Below are positions 22,943 through 32,662 of a stretch of 41,054 nucleotides of DNA, piece after piece (the stretch's first letter is position 1; every line of letters begins with the position of its first letter). Origin of the DNA: Bacteriovoracaceae bacterium (lineage in GTDB: Bacteria > Bdellovibrionota > Bacteriovoracia > Bacteriovoracales > Bacteriovoracaceae). The notes beneath the pieces were generated by a model. That model saw only the letters and a program-made list of their open reading frames with translations, had not been told where the DNA came from and searched no databases. The stretch spans positions 1 through 41,054 of the forward strand of contig JAHDHG010000003.1 in the NCBI GenBank assembly GCA_020631435.1. Reading direction: 5' to 3'. Both the position numbers and the translations under genes were made by a program.

Positions 22943-24372
22943 TTTAGGCCAAGTAGTTTCTTTACAAGGTCTGTAGTCATCTTAGGATTAGCTTTTCCTC
23001 CAGTCTTTTTCATAACCTGACCAACAAAAAATCCCATCATTCGATCTCTACCATTTTTTAACTCTTCAACTTCTTTAGGATTAGAATTAATCAACTCCTG
23101 CACTAGAGTCTCTAACTCATCAGAGTTACTATTTTGCTCAAGACCTTTCTCTTTAACAATTTCTGAAGCTAATTTTCCTGAATCATAAACTTCAACAAAA
23201 ATTTCTTTTGCAATTTTCCCTGAGATTTTTCCAGAGTCCACTAAATTCACAATATCAACTAAATGCTTTGGTGATAATTTTATTTTAGATATCTCTGTTT
23301 TGGATTCGTTAACATATTTTAAAAGCTCAGATAAAATCCAATTTGATATTTTTTTGTAGTTCTTGTCCAGCTTACAACATTGCTCAAAATAGTTTGCAAG
23401 TTCTTTGTCACTACATAAAACCTCAGCATCATACATAGGTATAGAATATTCTGAAACAAACCTGTTTTTCTTAGCATCCGGAAGTTCTGGCATTGATTTT
23501 TTAATCGTTTCAATTTGGTTCTCTTCAACAATTAAAGGAAGTAAGTCAGGCTCAGGGAAGTATCTATAATCATCAGCATCTGACTTAGTTCTTAAAACTT
23601 TATTTTTTCCAGATTCAACATCAAATAAAAGAGTTTGTTGAAGAACTTTTTCACCTTTTTCTAGAGTTTCTTTTTGCCTAATCATCTCATAGGCAATGGC
23701 CCTTTCAACAGATCTATAGCTATTTAAGTTCTTTACCTCTGTCCTCGTTCCAAAAACTTCAGAACCAACCTCTTTTAGAGATAAGTTAACATCACATCTC
23801 ATGTTACCATCTTGAAGATTCGCTTTAGAAACACCAAGATAAACCAAGATAGCTTGAACTTTTTTTAGAAAATTAGTTACTTCCTTAGCATTAACAAAGT
23901 CAGGTCTAGTCACAATCTCAACTAGAGGAGTTCCGGCCCTATTAAGATTAATTAAAGAGTAATCACCATAATGAGTAGATTTCCCAGTATCTTCTTCTAA
24001 TTGAATTCTTTCCAGACGAATTTTTTTAGTACTTTCTCCATCCTCTTTTAAAATTTCAATTTCACCGTTTTCACAAATGGGAGTTTTATATTGAGTTATC
24101 TGATAACCCTTTGGTAGATCTGGATAAAAATAATTTTTTCTATCATAAAAAGAAACTTCATTAATAGAGCAATTTGTTGCTAGGCCTAATCTTAGGGCGT
24201 ATTCAACAGCTTTTTTATTAACAACTGGCAAAGTTCCAGGTTGTGCAGAACAAACTTCGCAAACATAATTATTTTCAAACCCATTAACTTTTAATTCACA
24301 ATCACACCATGCTTTGGTTTTCGTATCTAATTGCACATGAATTTCTATTCCAATGACTGGTTCTAAATTCAT
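22939..24372 (-). CDS. gatB: aspartyl/glutamyl-tRNA amidotransferase subunit B
   Basis: The 477-residue kinase/tRNA-binding subunit of GatCAB, which amidates Glu-tRNA(Gln) and/or Asp-tRNA(Asn). Hallmarks are EPVIGIEIHVQLDTKTK at the N-terminus, the FYDRKNYFYPDLPKGYQITQ motif, NLNRAGTPLVEIVTRPD, and the C-terminal YqeY-like region ending MKKTGGKANP. CDCEL...CEVC gives four Cys typical of the zinc site. The start overlaps gatA by four bases. Its presence indicates that Gln- and/or Asn-tRNA is made by the indirect route here. Confidence 0.97.
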   Translation of the reverse strand: MNLEPVIGIEIHVQLDTKTKAWCDCELKVNGFENNYVCEVCSAQPGTLPVVNKKAVEYALRLGLATNCSINEVSFYDRKNYFYPDLPKGYQITQYKTPICENGEIEILKEDGESTKKIRLERIQLEEDTGKSTHYGDYSLINLNRAGTPLVEIVTRPDFVNAKEVTNFLKKVQAILVYLGVSKANLQDGNMRCDVNLSLKEVGSEVFGTRTEVKNLNSYRSVERAIAYEMIRQKETLEKGEKVLQQTLLFDVESGKNKVLRTKSDADDYRYFPEPDLLPLIVEENQIETIKKSMPELPDAKKNRFVSEYSIPMYDAEVLCSDKELANYFEQCCKLDKNYKKISNWILSELLKYVNESKTEISKIKLSPKHLVDIVNLVDSGKISGKIAKEIFVEVYDSGKLASEIVKEKGLEQNSNSDELETLVQELINSNPKEVEELKNGRDRMMGFFVGQVMKKTGGKANPKMTTDLVKKLLGLK

Positions 24373-25799
24373 TTTAGAGCTCCAAATATATGGTGAGAAT
24401 CAAAAATTAGTTTTTCATCTGAAAAGCTATTTCCTATTAATTGAAATCCTGTTGGTAAATTATTCATGGATGATTTACCAAAAGGTAAGGCCATTGATGG
24501 AAGACCCGCCAAATTAACCGGAATTGTATATAGGTCATTCATATACATTTGAAGAGGATCAAAGTTGTCGTCTTTCTTGAATGCAGTAGTTGCACAAACA
24601 GGTGAAAAGAAATAGTCACACTCTTTATAAACATTTTGAAAGTCATTATAAATCAACCTTCTTACCTTACATGCATTTTTATAATACTCATCAGCGTAAC
24701 CAGATGAAAGACAAAAAGTTCCAAGTAAAATTCTTCTTTTTACTTCATCTCCGAAACCTTCAGATCTAGATGCTTTATAAGTCTCTTCCAAGTCTTTAGT
24801 CTGCCTATTTGAAAAACCATAATGAATTCCATCAAATCTTGCTAAATTAGAAGATGCTTCACTTGTCGCAATGACATAATATACTGCAATTGAATACTTA
24901 AGATGAGGTAAATTTACTTCTTTAAATTTAACTCCATTTTTCTTAAGAAGCTCAATAGATTCTTTTAAATTCGATTTTACATCTTCTCTGCAGGCATCAA
25001 TCATCTCAGGGTCAAAGCCAATAACAAGATCCATAGATGATTTATCATTTTGAATTTTATTGTAGGAGTTCATCGCCCCAATTGGAGCTTGAGTTGAATC
25101 CTTTGGATCATTATAAGTAAGCTCATCCATAATCATTGCAATATCAATAGGTGAATGAGCAAAAGGAGCTGCCTGATCTAAACTTGAGCCATAGGCAATT
25201 TGTCCATATCTAGAAACTCTTCCATATGTTGGTTTATATCCAACTAATCCACAAAAATTTGCAGGTAATCTTACTGATCCACCAGTATCAGTTCCAACAC
25301 TAAATGCCGATGAATTTTCTAATACACTAACGGCTGATCCACCGGAAGATCCGCCAGGAAGGAAGTCCTTATGTAATGGATGAGCAACTTCACCAAAAGC
25401 AGTATTCTCATTACTTGATCCCATTCCAAATTCATCACATCCTACCTTTCCGATAAGTACTGCTCCTGAATTTGAAAGATTTTTTGAGGTTGCTCCATCA
25501 TAGGGAGGTACATAATTATATAAAATTTTTGAACCTGCAGTTGTTCTAATATCTTTTGTGATAAATAAATCTTTTAAAGAGTACGGAATACCTTGAAGAG
25601 GAGAAGTCCAATCGTTTTTTGAAATTTTTTCATCCGCTTTGTCTGCAAGATTAAGAGCAAGTTCTTCAAGAACAGAAACAAAAGAATTATTTTTATTCTC
25701 TAACGCAACTTTTAGATGTTCTTTTGTAATTTCTTTAGAGGAAATCTTTTTTTCTTTTAGAGACTTATGAATTTCATAGACTGATTTAAGTTCGCTCAT
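24369..25799 (-). CDS. gatA: aspartyl/glutamyl-tRNA amidotransferase subunit A
   Basis: The 476-residue amidase that releases ammonia from glutamine for GatB. The amidase signature is intact: the catalytic Lys in PYSLKDLF, GGSSGGSAVSV, and GTDTGGSVRLPANFCG holding the Ser-cis-Ser-Lys triad. LVGYKPTYGRVSRYG follows as in all GatA. The start is the base after the stop of gatC (TAAATG), and the stop overlaps gatB. Confidence 0.97.
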   Translation of the reverse strand: MSELKSVYEIHKSLKEKKISSKEITKEHLKVALENKNNSFVSVLEELALNLADKADEKISKNDWTSPLQGIPYSLKDLFITKDIRTTAGSKILYNYVPPYDGATSKNLSNSGAVLIGKVGCDEFGMGSSNENTAFGEVAHPLHKDFLPGGSSGGSAVSVLENSSAFSVGTDTGGSVRLPANFCGLVGYKPTYGRVSRYGQIAYGSSLDQAAPFAHSPIDIAMIMDELTYNDPKDSTQAPIGAMNSYNKIQNDKSSMDLVIGFDPEMIDACREDVKSNLKESIELLKKNGVKFKEVNLPHLKYSIAVYYVIATSEASSNLARFDGIHYGFSNRQTKDLEETYKASRSEGFGDEVKRRILLGTFCLSSGYADEYYKNACKVRRLIYNDFQNVYKECDYFFSPVCATTAFKKDDNFDPLQMYMNDLYTIPVNLAGLPSMALPFGKSSMNNLPTGFQLIGNSFSDEKLIFDSHHIFGALK

Positions 25800-26132
25800 T
25801 TATGAATTCTCAATAACAGATTGAATTTTAAATTCGTTATTCTTTGAATCTGGTGAGTTTTTTATCACTTCTTTTGCTTTCAGTGATTCTGAAACTTCGT
25901 CAGATCTTTCTTTTCTCGTATTTGATATATTTTCTTGATAAAAATGAATGTTTTCTACTAACGGATTTGTAAAAGCTTCTACATCCGAAACATCTAAATC
26001 TTTGAGCTGATCAATATATTCGACAATTGATTTAAAGTTTTTCTCGTATTCCGATATTTCATCTTCATTAATATTTATTCTTGCAAGGTTTGCAATGTGA
26101 TGAACTAATTCTTTATCTATATTTAAACTCAT
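25800..26132 (-). CDS. gatC: aspartyl/glutamyl-tRNA amidotransferase subunit C
   Basis: A 110-residue linker subunit that wraps around GatA and GatB. ELVHHIANLARININEDE and the YIDQLKDLDVSDVEAFTNP segment are characteristic. It has the usual 95-110 residue length. The start overlaps the helicase stop by four bases (ATGA). Gene order gatC-gatA-gatB is the common one. Confidence 0.92.
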   Translation of the reverse strand: MSLNIDKELVHHIANLARININEDEISEYEKNFKSIVEYIDQLKDLDVSDVEAFTNPLVENIHFYQENISNTRKERSDEVSESLKAKEVIKNSPDSKNNEFKIQSVIENS

Positions 26133-28387
26133 AATAATTCTATTGGAGCGTACTTTGTTAAGAACTTTTTCGTAGCACCAGCTTTAAACTTAATAGTCAC
26201 TTTTTCATCAGAACCAGACCCTTCAGTCCTAACGATCATACCTTCACCATAAAGACCATGATTAACCATTTGTCCTTCAGCATAGGTAGAGTAGCTCTCT
26301 TCAGTTGCAGCATTGTAATATGTCTTTTCATACGCGTCAAAGTCATCTATTTCCTGAGAATATTCATCGCTATAATCAATATATGAACCAGTTTTCTTTT
26401 GCGTTATGCTCTTATTCTTTCTAATGTTTCTCCAAATGAGATAATCTTCAGGGATTTCATAAATAAACCTACTAGGCTCTTGAAATTGAACTTTTCCCCA
26501 AAGCATTCTTCCTTTTGCGCAGGTAATATGAAGTTTTTTCATCGCTCTAGTCATCGCCACATAAAATAGACGCCTTTCTTCTTCTAAACGATGTTCACCT
26601 TCTTCAAGACTCATAATTGATGGAAAAATATTTTCTTCCGCTCCCACTATGAAAACATATTCAAACTCAAGTCCTTTTGAGCTGTGAATTGTCATTAATG
26701 AAACCATTTCCGAAATGGCCTCATCCTCAATATTTTGATCAAGAGTAATAGATTCAAGGAAATTCTCTACACTAATATCTTGGTTCTGAGATTTTGCAAT
26801 CATCTCAAACTGACTAATGGCACTCACTAATTCTTTTAAGTTATCAATTCTAGCTTGATTCTCATAACTCTTTGTTGACTTCAAATGATCTAGATAACCA
26901 GACTCTTCAATGATTTTTTGAGCTATAAAACTTGGACTCTCAGAATTATTTTCAAGAATCTTTGCTTCTTCCATTAAATCAACAAATTCAAGCATGCCTC
27001 TTTTAACTTTTTGTGAAAGTCTTAAATGCGAATAAAGCTCAAAATCCTCAGATATTTTTTTTACTAATTCATATAAAGAGATACCCTCATTGATCGCTTC
27101 ATTCTCTAATTTTCTAAGAGTAACTGCACCAAAGCCTCTTGCTGGTGAATTAATCACTCTACTAAAAGACAAGGAGTCTTTATTATTTGAAAGCAATTTT
27201 AGATAACTAAGAATATCTTTGATTTCTTTTCTATCATAGAACTTAATTCCACCAACAATTTTGTATGGGATTTGCTTTTTCCTTAAAGCATCTTCGAGCA
27301 TTCTTGATTGTGAGTTTGTCCTGTAAAATACTGCCATTTCATTTAAAGATGTCGTTTCATTTATCTTGATAATTTCATTCGCAACATATTCAGCTTCTTT
27401 TCTATCATCAAGGCATTCGATGATTTCTATATCTTCACCTTGATCATTATCTGTCCAAAGCTTTTTTCCTTTTCTTTCTTTATTAAAAGCAATGACATGA
27501 GATGCTGCTTCAATAATATTTTTAGAAGATCGATAATTTTGTTCTAATTTCACTAATTTATAATCAGGGAAAAATTTTTCAAAATCTAAAATATTATGAA
27601 TGTCTGCACCTCTCCATGAGTAAATAGATTGATCTTCATCTCCAACGACACAAATATTTTTGTGAACATCTGATAACATTCTAAGAAGATAAAATTGTGC
27701 TCTATTGGTATCTTGATACTCATCAATTAAGACATACTTAAATCTCTTTTGATATCTCTCTAAAACTTTTGGGTGTTTACAAAATAACTCAAGAACCCCA
27801 ACAATCATTCCACCAAAGTCTACAGCATTAGATGTGTGAAGCTCTTTTTCATATTCTTCATAAATTTCATAAAAAAGATCTGATTTATCTATGTCAAATT
27901 CATCTCCAAAGATTTCATGATTCTCTGAGCCTTTAAAATGACCAACGTTTTTTAATTCACCTATATAATATTTTATTTCAGCTGGATTAATTTCTTTCAG
28001 TGAAATTCCACGCCTGCCAAGAATTGCCTTGATCACTGATTTAGATTCTGAATCATCATAAATACTAAAATTTCTAGAAAGTCCTATATAACTGGCTTCG
28101 TTTCTTAAAACTCTTGCACAAAAGGAGTGAAAGGTAGTGATGAAGAACGTCCCCAATGGATAACCTGCTTGCCTTTCAATTCTTTCTCTCATTTCTTTGG
28201 CAGCTTTATTAGAAAAGGTCATTGCTAAAATATTTGACGTAGAAATATTTTGATTATCAATTAAATATTGAATTCTGTTAACGATCGTTCTTGTTTTACC
28301 TGATCCAGCACCTGCCAAGATCATCATTGGCCCATCGTAATCGATAACAGCTGATTTTTGTGAATCGTTAAGGTTGGATAAATCCAT
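26129..28387 (-). CDS. UvrD/PcrA-type superfamily 1 DNA helicase
   Basis: A 752-residue 3'-5' helicase for DNA repair and replication restart. Motif I is AGAGSGKT (residues 25-32), motif II LIDEYQDTNRAQ, motif III DEDQSIYSWRGA, motif IV EQNYRSS, motif V MTIHSSKGLEFEYVF and motif VI VAMTRAMKKLH. The C-terminus ends with the UvrD/PcrA Tudor-like segment (HGLYGEGMIVRTEG...). No RecB-type nuclease domain is present. It lies between the zinc-ribbon genes and gatC. A 60-base gap upstream with TATATAAAAT near the start may hold an internal promoter. Confidence 0.93.
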   Translation of the reverse strand: MDLSNLNDSQKSAVIDYDGPMMILAGAGSGKTRTIVNRIQYLIDNQNISTSNILAMTFSNKAAKEMRERIERQAGYPLGTFFITTFHSFCARVLRNEASYIGLSRNFSIYDDSESKSVIKAILGRRGISLKEINPAEIKYYIGELKNVGHFKGSENHEIFGDEFDIDKSDLFYEIYEEYEKELHTSNAVDFGGMIVGVLELFCKHPKVLERYQKRFKYVLIDEYQDTNRAQFYLLRMLSDVHKNICVVGDEDQSIYSWRGADIHNILDFEKFFPDYKLVKLEQNYRSSKNIIEAASHVIAFNKERKGKKLWTDNDQGEDIEIIECLDDRKEAEYVANEIIKINETTSLNEMAVFYRTNSQSRMLEDALRKKQIPYKIVGGIKFYDRKEIKDILSYLKLLSNNKDSLSFSRVINSPARGFGAVTLRKLENEAINEGISLYELVKKISEDFELYSHLRLSQKVKRGMLEFVDLMEEAKILENNSESPSFIAQKIIEESGYLDHLKSTKSYENQARIDNLKELVSAISQFEMIAKSQNQDISVENFLESITLDQNIEDEAISEMVSLMTIHSSKGLEFEYVFIVGAEENIFPSIMSLEEGEHRLEEERRLFYVAMTRAMKKLHITCAKGRMLWGKVQFQEPSRFIYEIPEDYLIWRNIRKNKSITQKKTGSYIDYSDEYSQEIDDFDAYEKTYYNAATEESYSTYAEGQMVNHGLYGEGMIVRTEGSGSDEKVTIKFKAGATKKFLTKYAPIELL

Positions 28388-28448
28388 TTGGTGATTTTAT
28401 ATAGAAAATGGGGGTTAGGCTAGGTTTTGGTTGGTTGTGCGGTGTGTT

Positions 28449-28760
28449 TTATTTATCTTGAAAACTTATATTGCAATTGTCGCACATCTTCGCTTTAAAA
28501 GGGAGACTTCTTTCAAACTTCATGTATCTTGATTTATTACAAACAGGACATTTAGGAATGTTTAAAATAAAAATCAAAAATAAAAGAAACATATAAAAAG
28601 TAAAACTTACTTCGGTGGGAATTCCATAATGATTAGAAACATCGAGTATTAAATTTGTTGAGAAAAATAAAAGGTGAAATAAAATAAAAAAGCGCAATAA
28701 AGATCTTTTTCTTCTCTTATTTACTTCTATAATTTGGTCTCTAGATGCTGAACTTCTCAT
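28449..28760 (-). CDS. zinc-ribbon two-helix membrane protein, paralogue C
   Basis: A 103-residue protein: basic N-terminus (VNKRRKRSLLRF), two transmembrane helices (about 22-40 and 52-68), and a C-terminal zinc ribbon with CPVC and CDNC. Same layout as the two genes before it, so it is third in a tandem triplication. Its start overlaps the previous stop by four bases (ATGA). The family is not recognised. The ribbon faces the same side as the basic N-terminus, probably the cytoplasm. Confidence 0.75.
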   Translation of the reverse strand: MRSSASRDQIIEVNKRRKRSLLRFFILFHLLFFSTNLILDVSNHYGIPTEVSFTFYMFLLFLIFILNIPKCPVCNKSRYMKFERSLPFKAKMCDNCNISFQDK

Positions 28761-29035
28761 TTCAACTTAACACCACAATTTGGACAATGAATTATAATAT
28801 GGGGAAATCTCGCGAAAGCAGAACATTTAGGACACTGCCATGAAAAAATGAAAAATAAAACAAATGAAACGAATACATAAATTATCAATAACAAAAGAAA
28901 TAAATTTGAATTACTAAATTTATCAATTAGCAAAAGAGAGATCGGAGAAATAATTAAACTAACAAGTCCAATATTATGCCTCTTCAGCCTCCTTTTATGT
29001 TCTCTATTAATTTCTTGCAAATCAATATCACTCAC
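28757..29035 (-). CDS. zinc-ribbon two-helix membrane protein, paralogue B
   Basis: A 92-residue protein with the same plan: EINREHKRRLKRHN at the N-terminus, two hydrophobic helices, then CPKC and CPNCGVKLK. The REHKRRLKR segment matches KEHKKRVKK in paralogue A, and the terminal CGVKLK matches CGVQLSE, which shows common descent. It overlaps both neighbours (8 bases upstream, 4 downstream). The function is unknown. Confidence 0.75.
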   Translation of the reverse strand: MSDIDLQEINREHKRRLKRHNIGLVSLIISPISLLLIDKFSNSNLFLLLLIIYVFVSFVLFFIFSWQCPKCSAFARFPHIIIHCPNCGVKLK

Positions 29036-29333
29036 TTAACTGAACCCCACACTTCTTACAAAACTTTATTTTTTGCATGTGAATATTTACTCTTTTTTCA
29101 CAACTTGGGCACCGATATTGGAATAAAAAATAAAAAATTACTGCCAAAACAACTATGAAACCAGTAAATACAGTCATTCCCAAATTTAAATTATGTTGAA
29201 ATTTTTCAGAAAAAAAACTCATTGAATAATTCACTAGAATGAAACTTAAGAAAATTGAAAAGAAAAAGTTTGAGTAGTATTTCTTTACTCTTTTTTTATG
29301 TTCTTTAAAAATTTCTTCTTTGCTCAAACTCAT
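29028..29333 (-). CDS. zinc-ribbon two-helix membrane protein, paralogue A
   Basis: A 101-residue protein and the first of the three tandem copies. It has an N-terminal EEIFKEHKKRVKKYY, two helices (about 22-38 and 50-70) and a C-terminal ribbon CPSC...CKKCGVQLSE. It begins two bases after the stop of glmS, so it should be on the same transcript. No homologous family comes to mind; the small ribbon suggests binding of metal, nucleic acid or a protein partner. Confidence 0.75.
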   Translation of the reverse strand: MSLSKEEIFKEHKKRVKKYYSNFFFSIFLSFILVNYSMSFFSEKFQHNLNLGMTVFTGFIVVLAVIFYFLFQYRCPSCEKRVNIHMQKIKFCKKCGVQLSE

Positions 29334-29335
29334 TG

Positions 29336-31135
29336 TTACTCAACAGTCACAGACTTAGCTAAATTCCTTGGCTTATCAATATCTGTCCCTTTCTCCCTCG
29401 CAATATAATAAGAAAGTAACTGCATTACTACATTGACATAAATTGGTGAAAAGTAATTTAAATCAGAAAAATCTAATGGAATATACCAATCTGAGATTTC
29501 TTCAAGTTTAGAGTTATCCTTAGGTCCAACAATCAGAATTTTTCCTTTTCTAGCTTTTATTTCTTCAATATTTGAAAGTGTTTTTTCAAAAAGCTCAGGG
29601 CCAACTAAGCAAATGCTCACCATCTCTTCATCGATAAGGGCGATAGGGCCATGCTTTAACTCTCCTGCTGCGTAACCTTCAGCATGAACATAAGCAATTT
29701 CTTTTAACTTCAATGCACCCTCTAGAGCAATTGGGAAATATTTATTTCTTCCTGTAAAAATATATCCTTTACAGGTATGAACTTCATTAGCGATTTTTTT
29801 AATACTGGAAACATCATCTAGAATATTTTGAATTCTATTTTTAAGAACTTCTAATTCTTTTTCAAAGTCAGCTGTTGGATGCTTACCTTGAAGAAGCCTC
29901 ATTAAAAAATGACCTACAATTACTTGCATTGTAAAAGCTTTAGTGCTGGCAACCCCAATTTCCTGGCCGGCATGAATCATGAAATTTTCATGACAAAGTC
30001 TATTTAGCGTTGAGCCTCCAACATTTAAAATAGAGGCAAGCTTAAGATTTAATTTTTCACATAGTTCTGTACAAGCAATAGTATCTGCTGTTTCACCTGA
30101 TTGAGAGATAAATAGACCTAAATCCTTAGAAGAGACAAAAGGCTCTCTGTATCTAAATTCACTAGCAAGCTCAACATTTACTTTCGTTTGTAGTTCTGTT
30201 TCATAGATATTTCTTAAGCATAGACCGGCATGCCAAGCGGTACCGCAACCTATAATGTTAATTGTATCTAAATCTTGAGCTTTAATAGAAATTTGATCTG
30301 AATATTCAGATTTATAAATCTTAGCTATTTCATTTATAAGCTTTGGCTGCTCATAAATTTCTTTGAGCATAAAATGATCAAAACCTTCTTTCGTTTCAAC
30401 CTTTAGATCTTTTCTACTTTTATCTGATTTATAATTTTCACTAGGGTTTCCATCAAGATCAAAAAAATCGATTCTATTATTCGATGAATCTAAAAAACAA
30501 AGTGTTTCTTCGCCAGGAAAGAAAATATTATCAACAAAACCAATAAGTGCATAAGGATCAGAAGATGCTAATAGTTCCTGATCATCATCACTCTTTCCAC
30601 ACACCAACGGTGCAGATCTTTTAATTGCGTAGATATTATTTTCAGCTTTGGGTAAAACTACAAATGATGAATTTCCTTCTAGTGCCTTAAAGGTTTTTAA
30701 AACAGCATCCTTAACTGAAAGCCCTGATTTGAAATTTTTAGTAAGTAATACTAAAAACACCTCTGAGTCAGTTTGAGAATGAAATACTTCTCCTTCAGCT
30801 TGAAGTTCTTTTTTTAGCTCAAAAGCATTTTCTATAATTCCATTATGAACAACTGAAAAGTCATCATTTCCATGTGGATGAGCATTAGTATCATTTACTT
30901 CGCCATGCGTGGCCCATCTAGTGTGACCAATGACAGAAGATGAAGTAACTTTTTTTTCATTCACTATCGCTTCAAGGTTTTCTAATTTACCCTCTTTTTT
31001 TAAGACGTTTAACTCATGATCTTCTTTATAAGAAATTCCAGCAGAGTCATAACCTCTATACTCCAATCTTGAAAGTCCTTCCAAGACAACAGGGACACCA
31101 TTTTTATTTCCAATATAACCTACTATTCCACACAT
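29336..31135 (-). CDS. glmS: glutamine-fructose-6-phosphate aminotransferase (isomerising)
   Basis: A 599-residue enzyme making glucosamine-6-phosphate for peptidoglycan and lipopolysaccharide. MCGIVGYIG gives the N-terminal nucleophile Cys of the glutaminase domain. GHTRWATHG and HNGIIEN follow. The two SIS sugar-isomerase domains carry CGTAWHAG, ISQSGETADT and the terminal DKPRNLAKSVTVE. Length and motifs are complete. It lies two bases after glmU. No glmS ribozyme leader is possible here, because the gene has no untranslated leader of its own. Confidence 0.97.
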   Translation of the reverse strand: MCGIVGYIGNKNGVPVVLEGLSRLEYRGYDSAGISYKEDHELNVLKKEGKLENLEAIVNEKKVTSSSVIGHTRWATHGEVNDTNAHPHGNDDFSVVHNGIIENAFELKKELQAEGEVFHSQTDSEVFLVLLTKNFKSGLSVKDAVLKTFKALEGNSSFVVLPKAENNIYAIKRSAPLVCGKSDDDQELLASSDPYALIGFVDNIFFPGEETLCFLDSSNNRIDFFDLDGNPSENYKSDKSRKDLKVETKEGFDHFMLKEIYEQPKLINEIAKIYKSEYSDQISIKAQDLDTINIIGCGTAWHAGLCLRNIYETELQTKVNVELASEFRYREPFVSSKDLGLFISQSGETADTIACTELCEKLNLKLASILNVGGSTLNRLCHENFMIHAGQEIGVASTKAFTMQVIVGHFLMRLLQGKHPTADFEKELEVLKNRIQNILDDVSSIKKIANEVHTCKGYIFTGRNKYFPIALEGALKLKEIAYVHAEGYAAGELKHGPIALIDEEMVSICLVGPELFEKTLSNIEEIKARKGKILIVGPKDNSKLEEISDWYIPLDFSDLNYFSPIYVNVVMQLLSYYIAREKGTDIDKPRNLAKSVTVE

Positions 31136-31137
31136 AA

Positions 31138-32517
31138 TTATTTCTTCTTTTTGATAAATTGTTTAGCTCTTCCTTCTTTCGTCACTTGTTTAGATCTTGC
31201 AATCGCAAATGAGTCTTTAGGAACATTCTTAGTAATAGTTGAACCAGCAGCAATGAAACTATTTGATTCAATCGTCACGGGTGCAATTGTTTGGCAATCA
31301 GATCCAACAAAACAGTCATCACCAATTGTTGTTTTATGTTTATTGGCTCCATCGTAATTGCAGCTAATAAAACCACAACCTATATTTGATCTTTCTCCAA
31401 TTTCTGAATCTCCTACATAACTTAGATGAGATACTTTCGATCCTTTTTTTAGAACAGATTTTTTAACTTCTACGAAATTACCTACTTTTGTTTCTTCATG
31501 AAGTTCAGCTCCAGGTCTTAATCTTGCGAAAGGACCAATTACCGCATCACTTTTAATACTTGAATCTTCAAAATAAGAATATGACTTAACATGAACTGAA
31601 TCTGCAATAATCGAATTATTAATTACTACTCCATTTTCAATCAATGAGTTTTTTCCGATTTTTGAATTTCCTTTTAGAAATACATTCGGCTCTATTCTTG
31701 AACCTTCTCCAACCTCCACAGAGTAATCAATGTAACAAGTTTCTGGAGCAACAAAAAAAACTCCTTTTTGCTGAAGTTGTCTAATTTTTCTTTTCTGTAA
31801 AATTTTTCTAGCTGTCTCTAATTGAGTTGCATCATTCACTCCAAGAAAAATAGATTGATCTTTATAGACTATTGAGTCTACATTTTCCGATTCTTTAAAA
31901 AGATCAGTGATATAGAATTCACCCGAAGCATTTTCATTATTCAAACTTGATAAATGCTTTTTTAAATAGCTTGTTTTAAAGAGATAAACTCCAGAGTTTA
32001 CTTCTTTAATCTCTTTTTCCATTGAATCACAATCTTTCTCTTCAACTATTCTAAGGCCCTTCTCGAATTTTTTTACTCTTCCGTACCCAAATGGCTTTTG
32101 AGTTTCAAAACTCAAAACTAGAGCATCATGATTTTCAATTTTAGAAAATAAAGTTTCAAATACATCTTTTGTTAAAAGAGGGGTGTCTGCACAAGTAACT
32201 AATAAGTAATTATTATTATATGCATCTGGGTATTGCTCTAAAAAACATTGTAGTGCATGTCCTGTTCCATTCTGAACTTCTTGATGAGTATATATAAATT
32301 CATCTTGATAATTTTTAATAAGATGTTTCTCAACATATTCTTTCTTATGTCCTAGAACAAAGCCGATATTTAGTTGATCATCCAAGTCAAGTAAAGGCTT
32401 TAAAACAAAATCAACTAGAGTTTCACCCATAATTGGCGCTAAGGCCTTCGCTACAGGAAGTTTCAGTCTGGTACCTTTACCAGCGGCTAAAATCGCTACT
32501 GAACATGTTTTTTTCAT
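31138..32517 (-). CDS. glmU: bifunctional UDP-N-acetylglucosamine pyrophosphorylase/glucosamine-1-phosphate acetyltransferase
   Basis: A 459-residue enzyme for the last two steps to UDP-GlcNAc. The N-terminal uridyltransferase domain has LAAGKGTRLK and the downstream QNGTGHALQ and TCADTPL motifs. The C-terminal left-handed beta-helix has repeated hexapeptides and NYDGANKHKTTIGDDCFVGSD, the acetyltransferase signature. Operon head of the minus-strand block that continues into glmS. It is divergent from lon across 145 bases. AGGAAT precedes the ATG. Confidence 0.95.
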   Translation of the reverse strand: MKKTCSVAILAAGKGTRLKLPVAKALAPIMGETLVDFVLKPLLDLDDQLNIGFVLGHKKEYVEKHLIKNYQDEFIYTHQEVQNGTGHALQCFLEQYPDAYNNNYLLVTCADTPLLTKDVFETLFSKIENHDALVLSFETQKPFGYGRVKKFEKGLRIVEEKDCDSMEKEIKEVNSGVYLFKTSYLKKHLSSLNNENASGEFYITDLFKESENVDSIVYKDQSIFLGVNDATQLETARKILQKRKIRQLQQKGVFFVAPETCYIDYSVEVGEGSRIEPNVFLKGNSKIGKNSLIENGVVINNSIIADSVHVKSYSYFEDSSIKSDAVIGPFARLRPGAELHEETKVGNFVEVKKSVLKKGSKVSHLSYVGDSEIGERSNIGCGFISCNYDGANKHKTTIGDDCFVGSDCQTIAPVTIESNSFIAAGSTITKNVPKDSFAIARSKQVTKEGRAKQFIKKKK

Positions 32518-32587
32518 CTCTATTCCTAATTATAGGGTGTAGCTCTATATTACTAAATTTAATAAGGATAGTAAGCGAAAAAGTCAT

Positions 32588-32614
32588 TTAAGCTCTTTTT
32601 GAAAATTCCGATAA
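32588..32614 (+). promoter_or_regulatory. sigma-28 (FliA)-like promoter upstream of lon
   Basis: TTAAGCTC, 11 bases, then TCCGATAA. Against the enterobacterial FliA consensus TAAAGTTT-N11-GCCGATAA this is 5/8 and 7/8 with exact spacing. The predicted start of transcription is about 40 bases before the lon ATG. The match is by eye, and the low-GC context makes chance partial matches common. Confidence 0.4.
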
Positions 32615-32662
32615 ATAGTTAATGAATGTTAAAACGATTAATATTGTTGAGGTGAAAAAAGC

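Noticed and set aside
29336-31138. glmS ribozyme upstream of glmS
   Set aside because: Only two bases separate glmU and glmS, so there is no leader to hold it.
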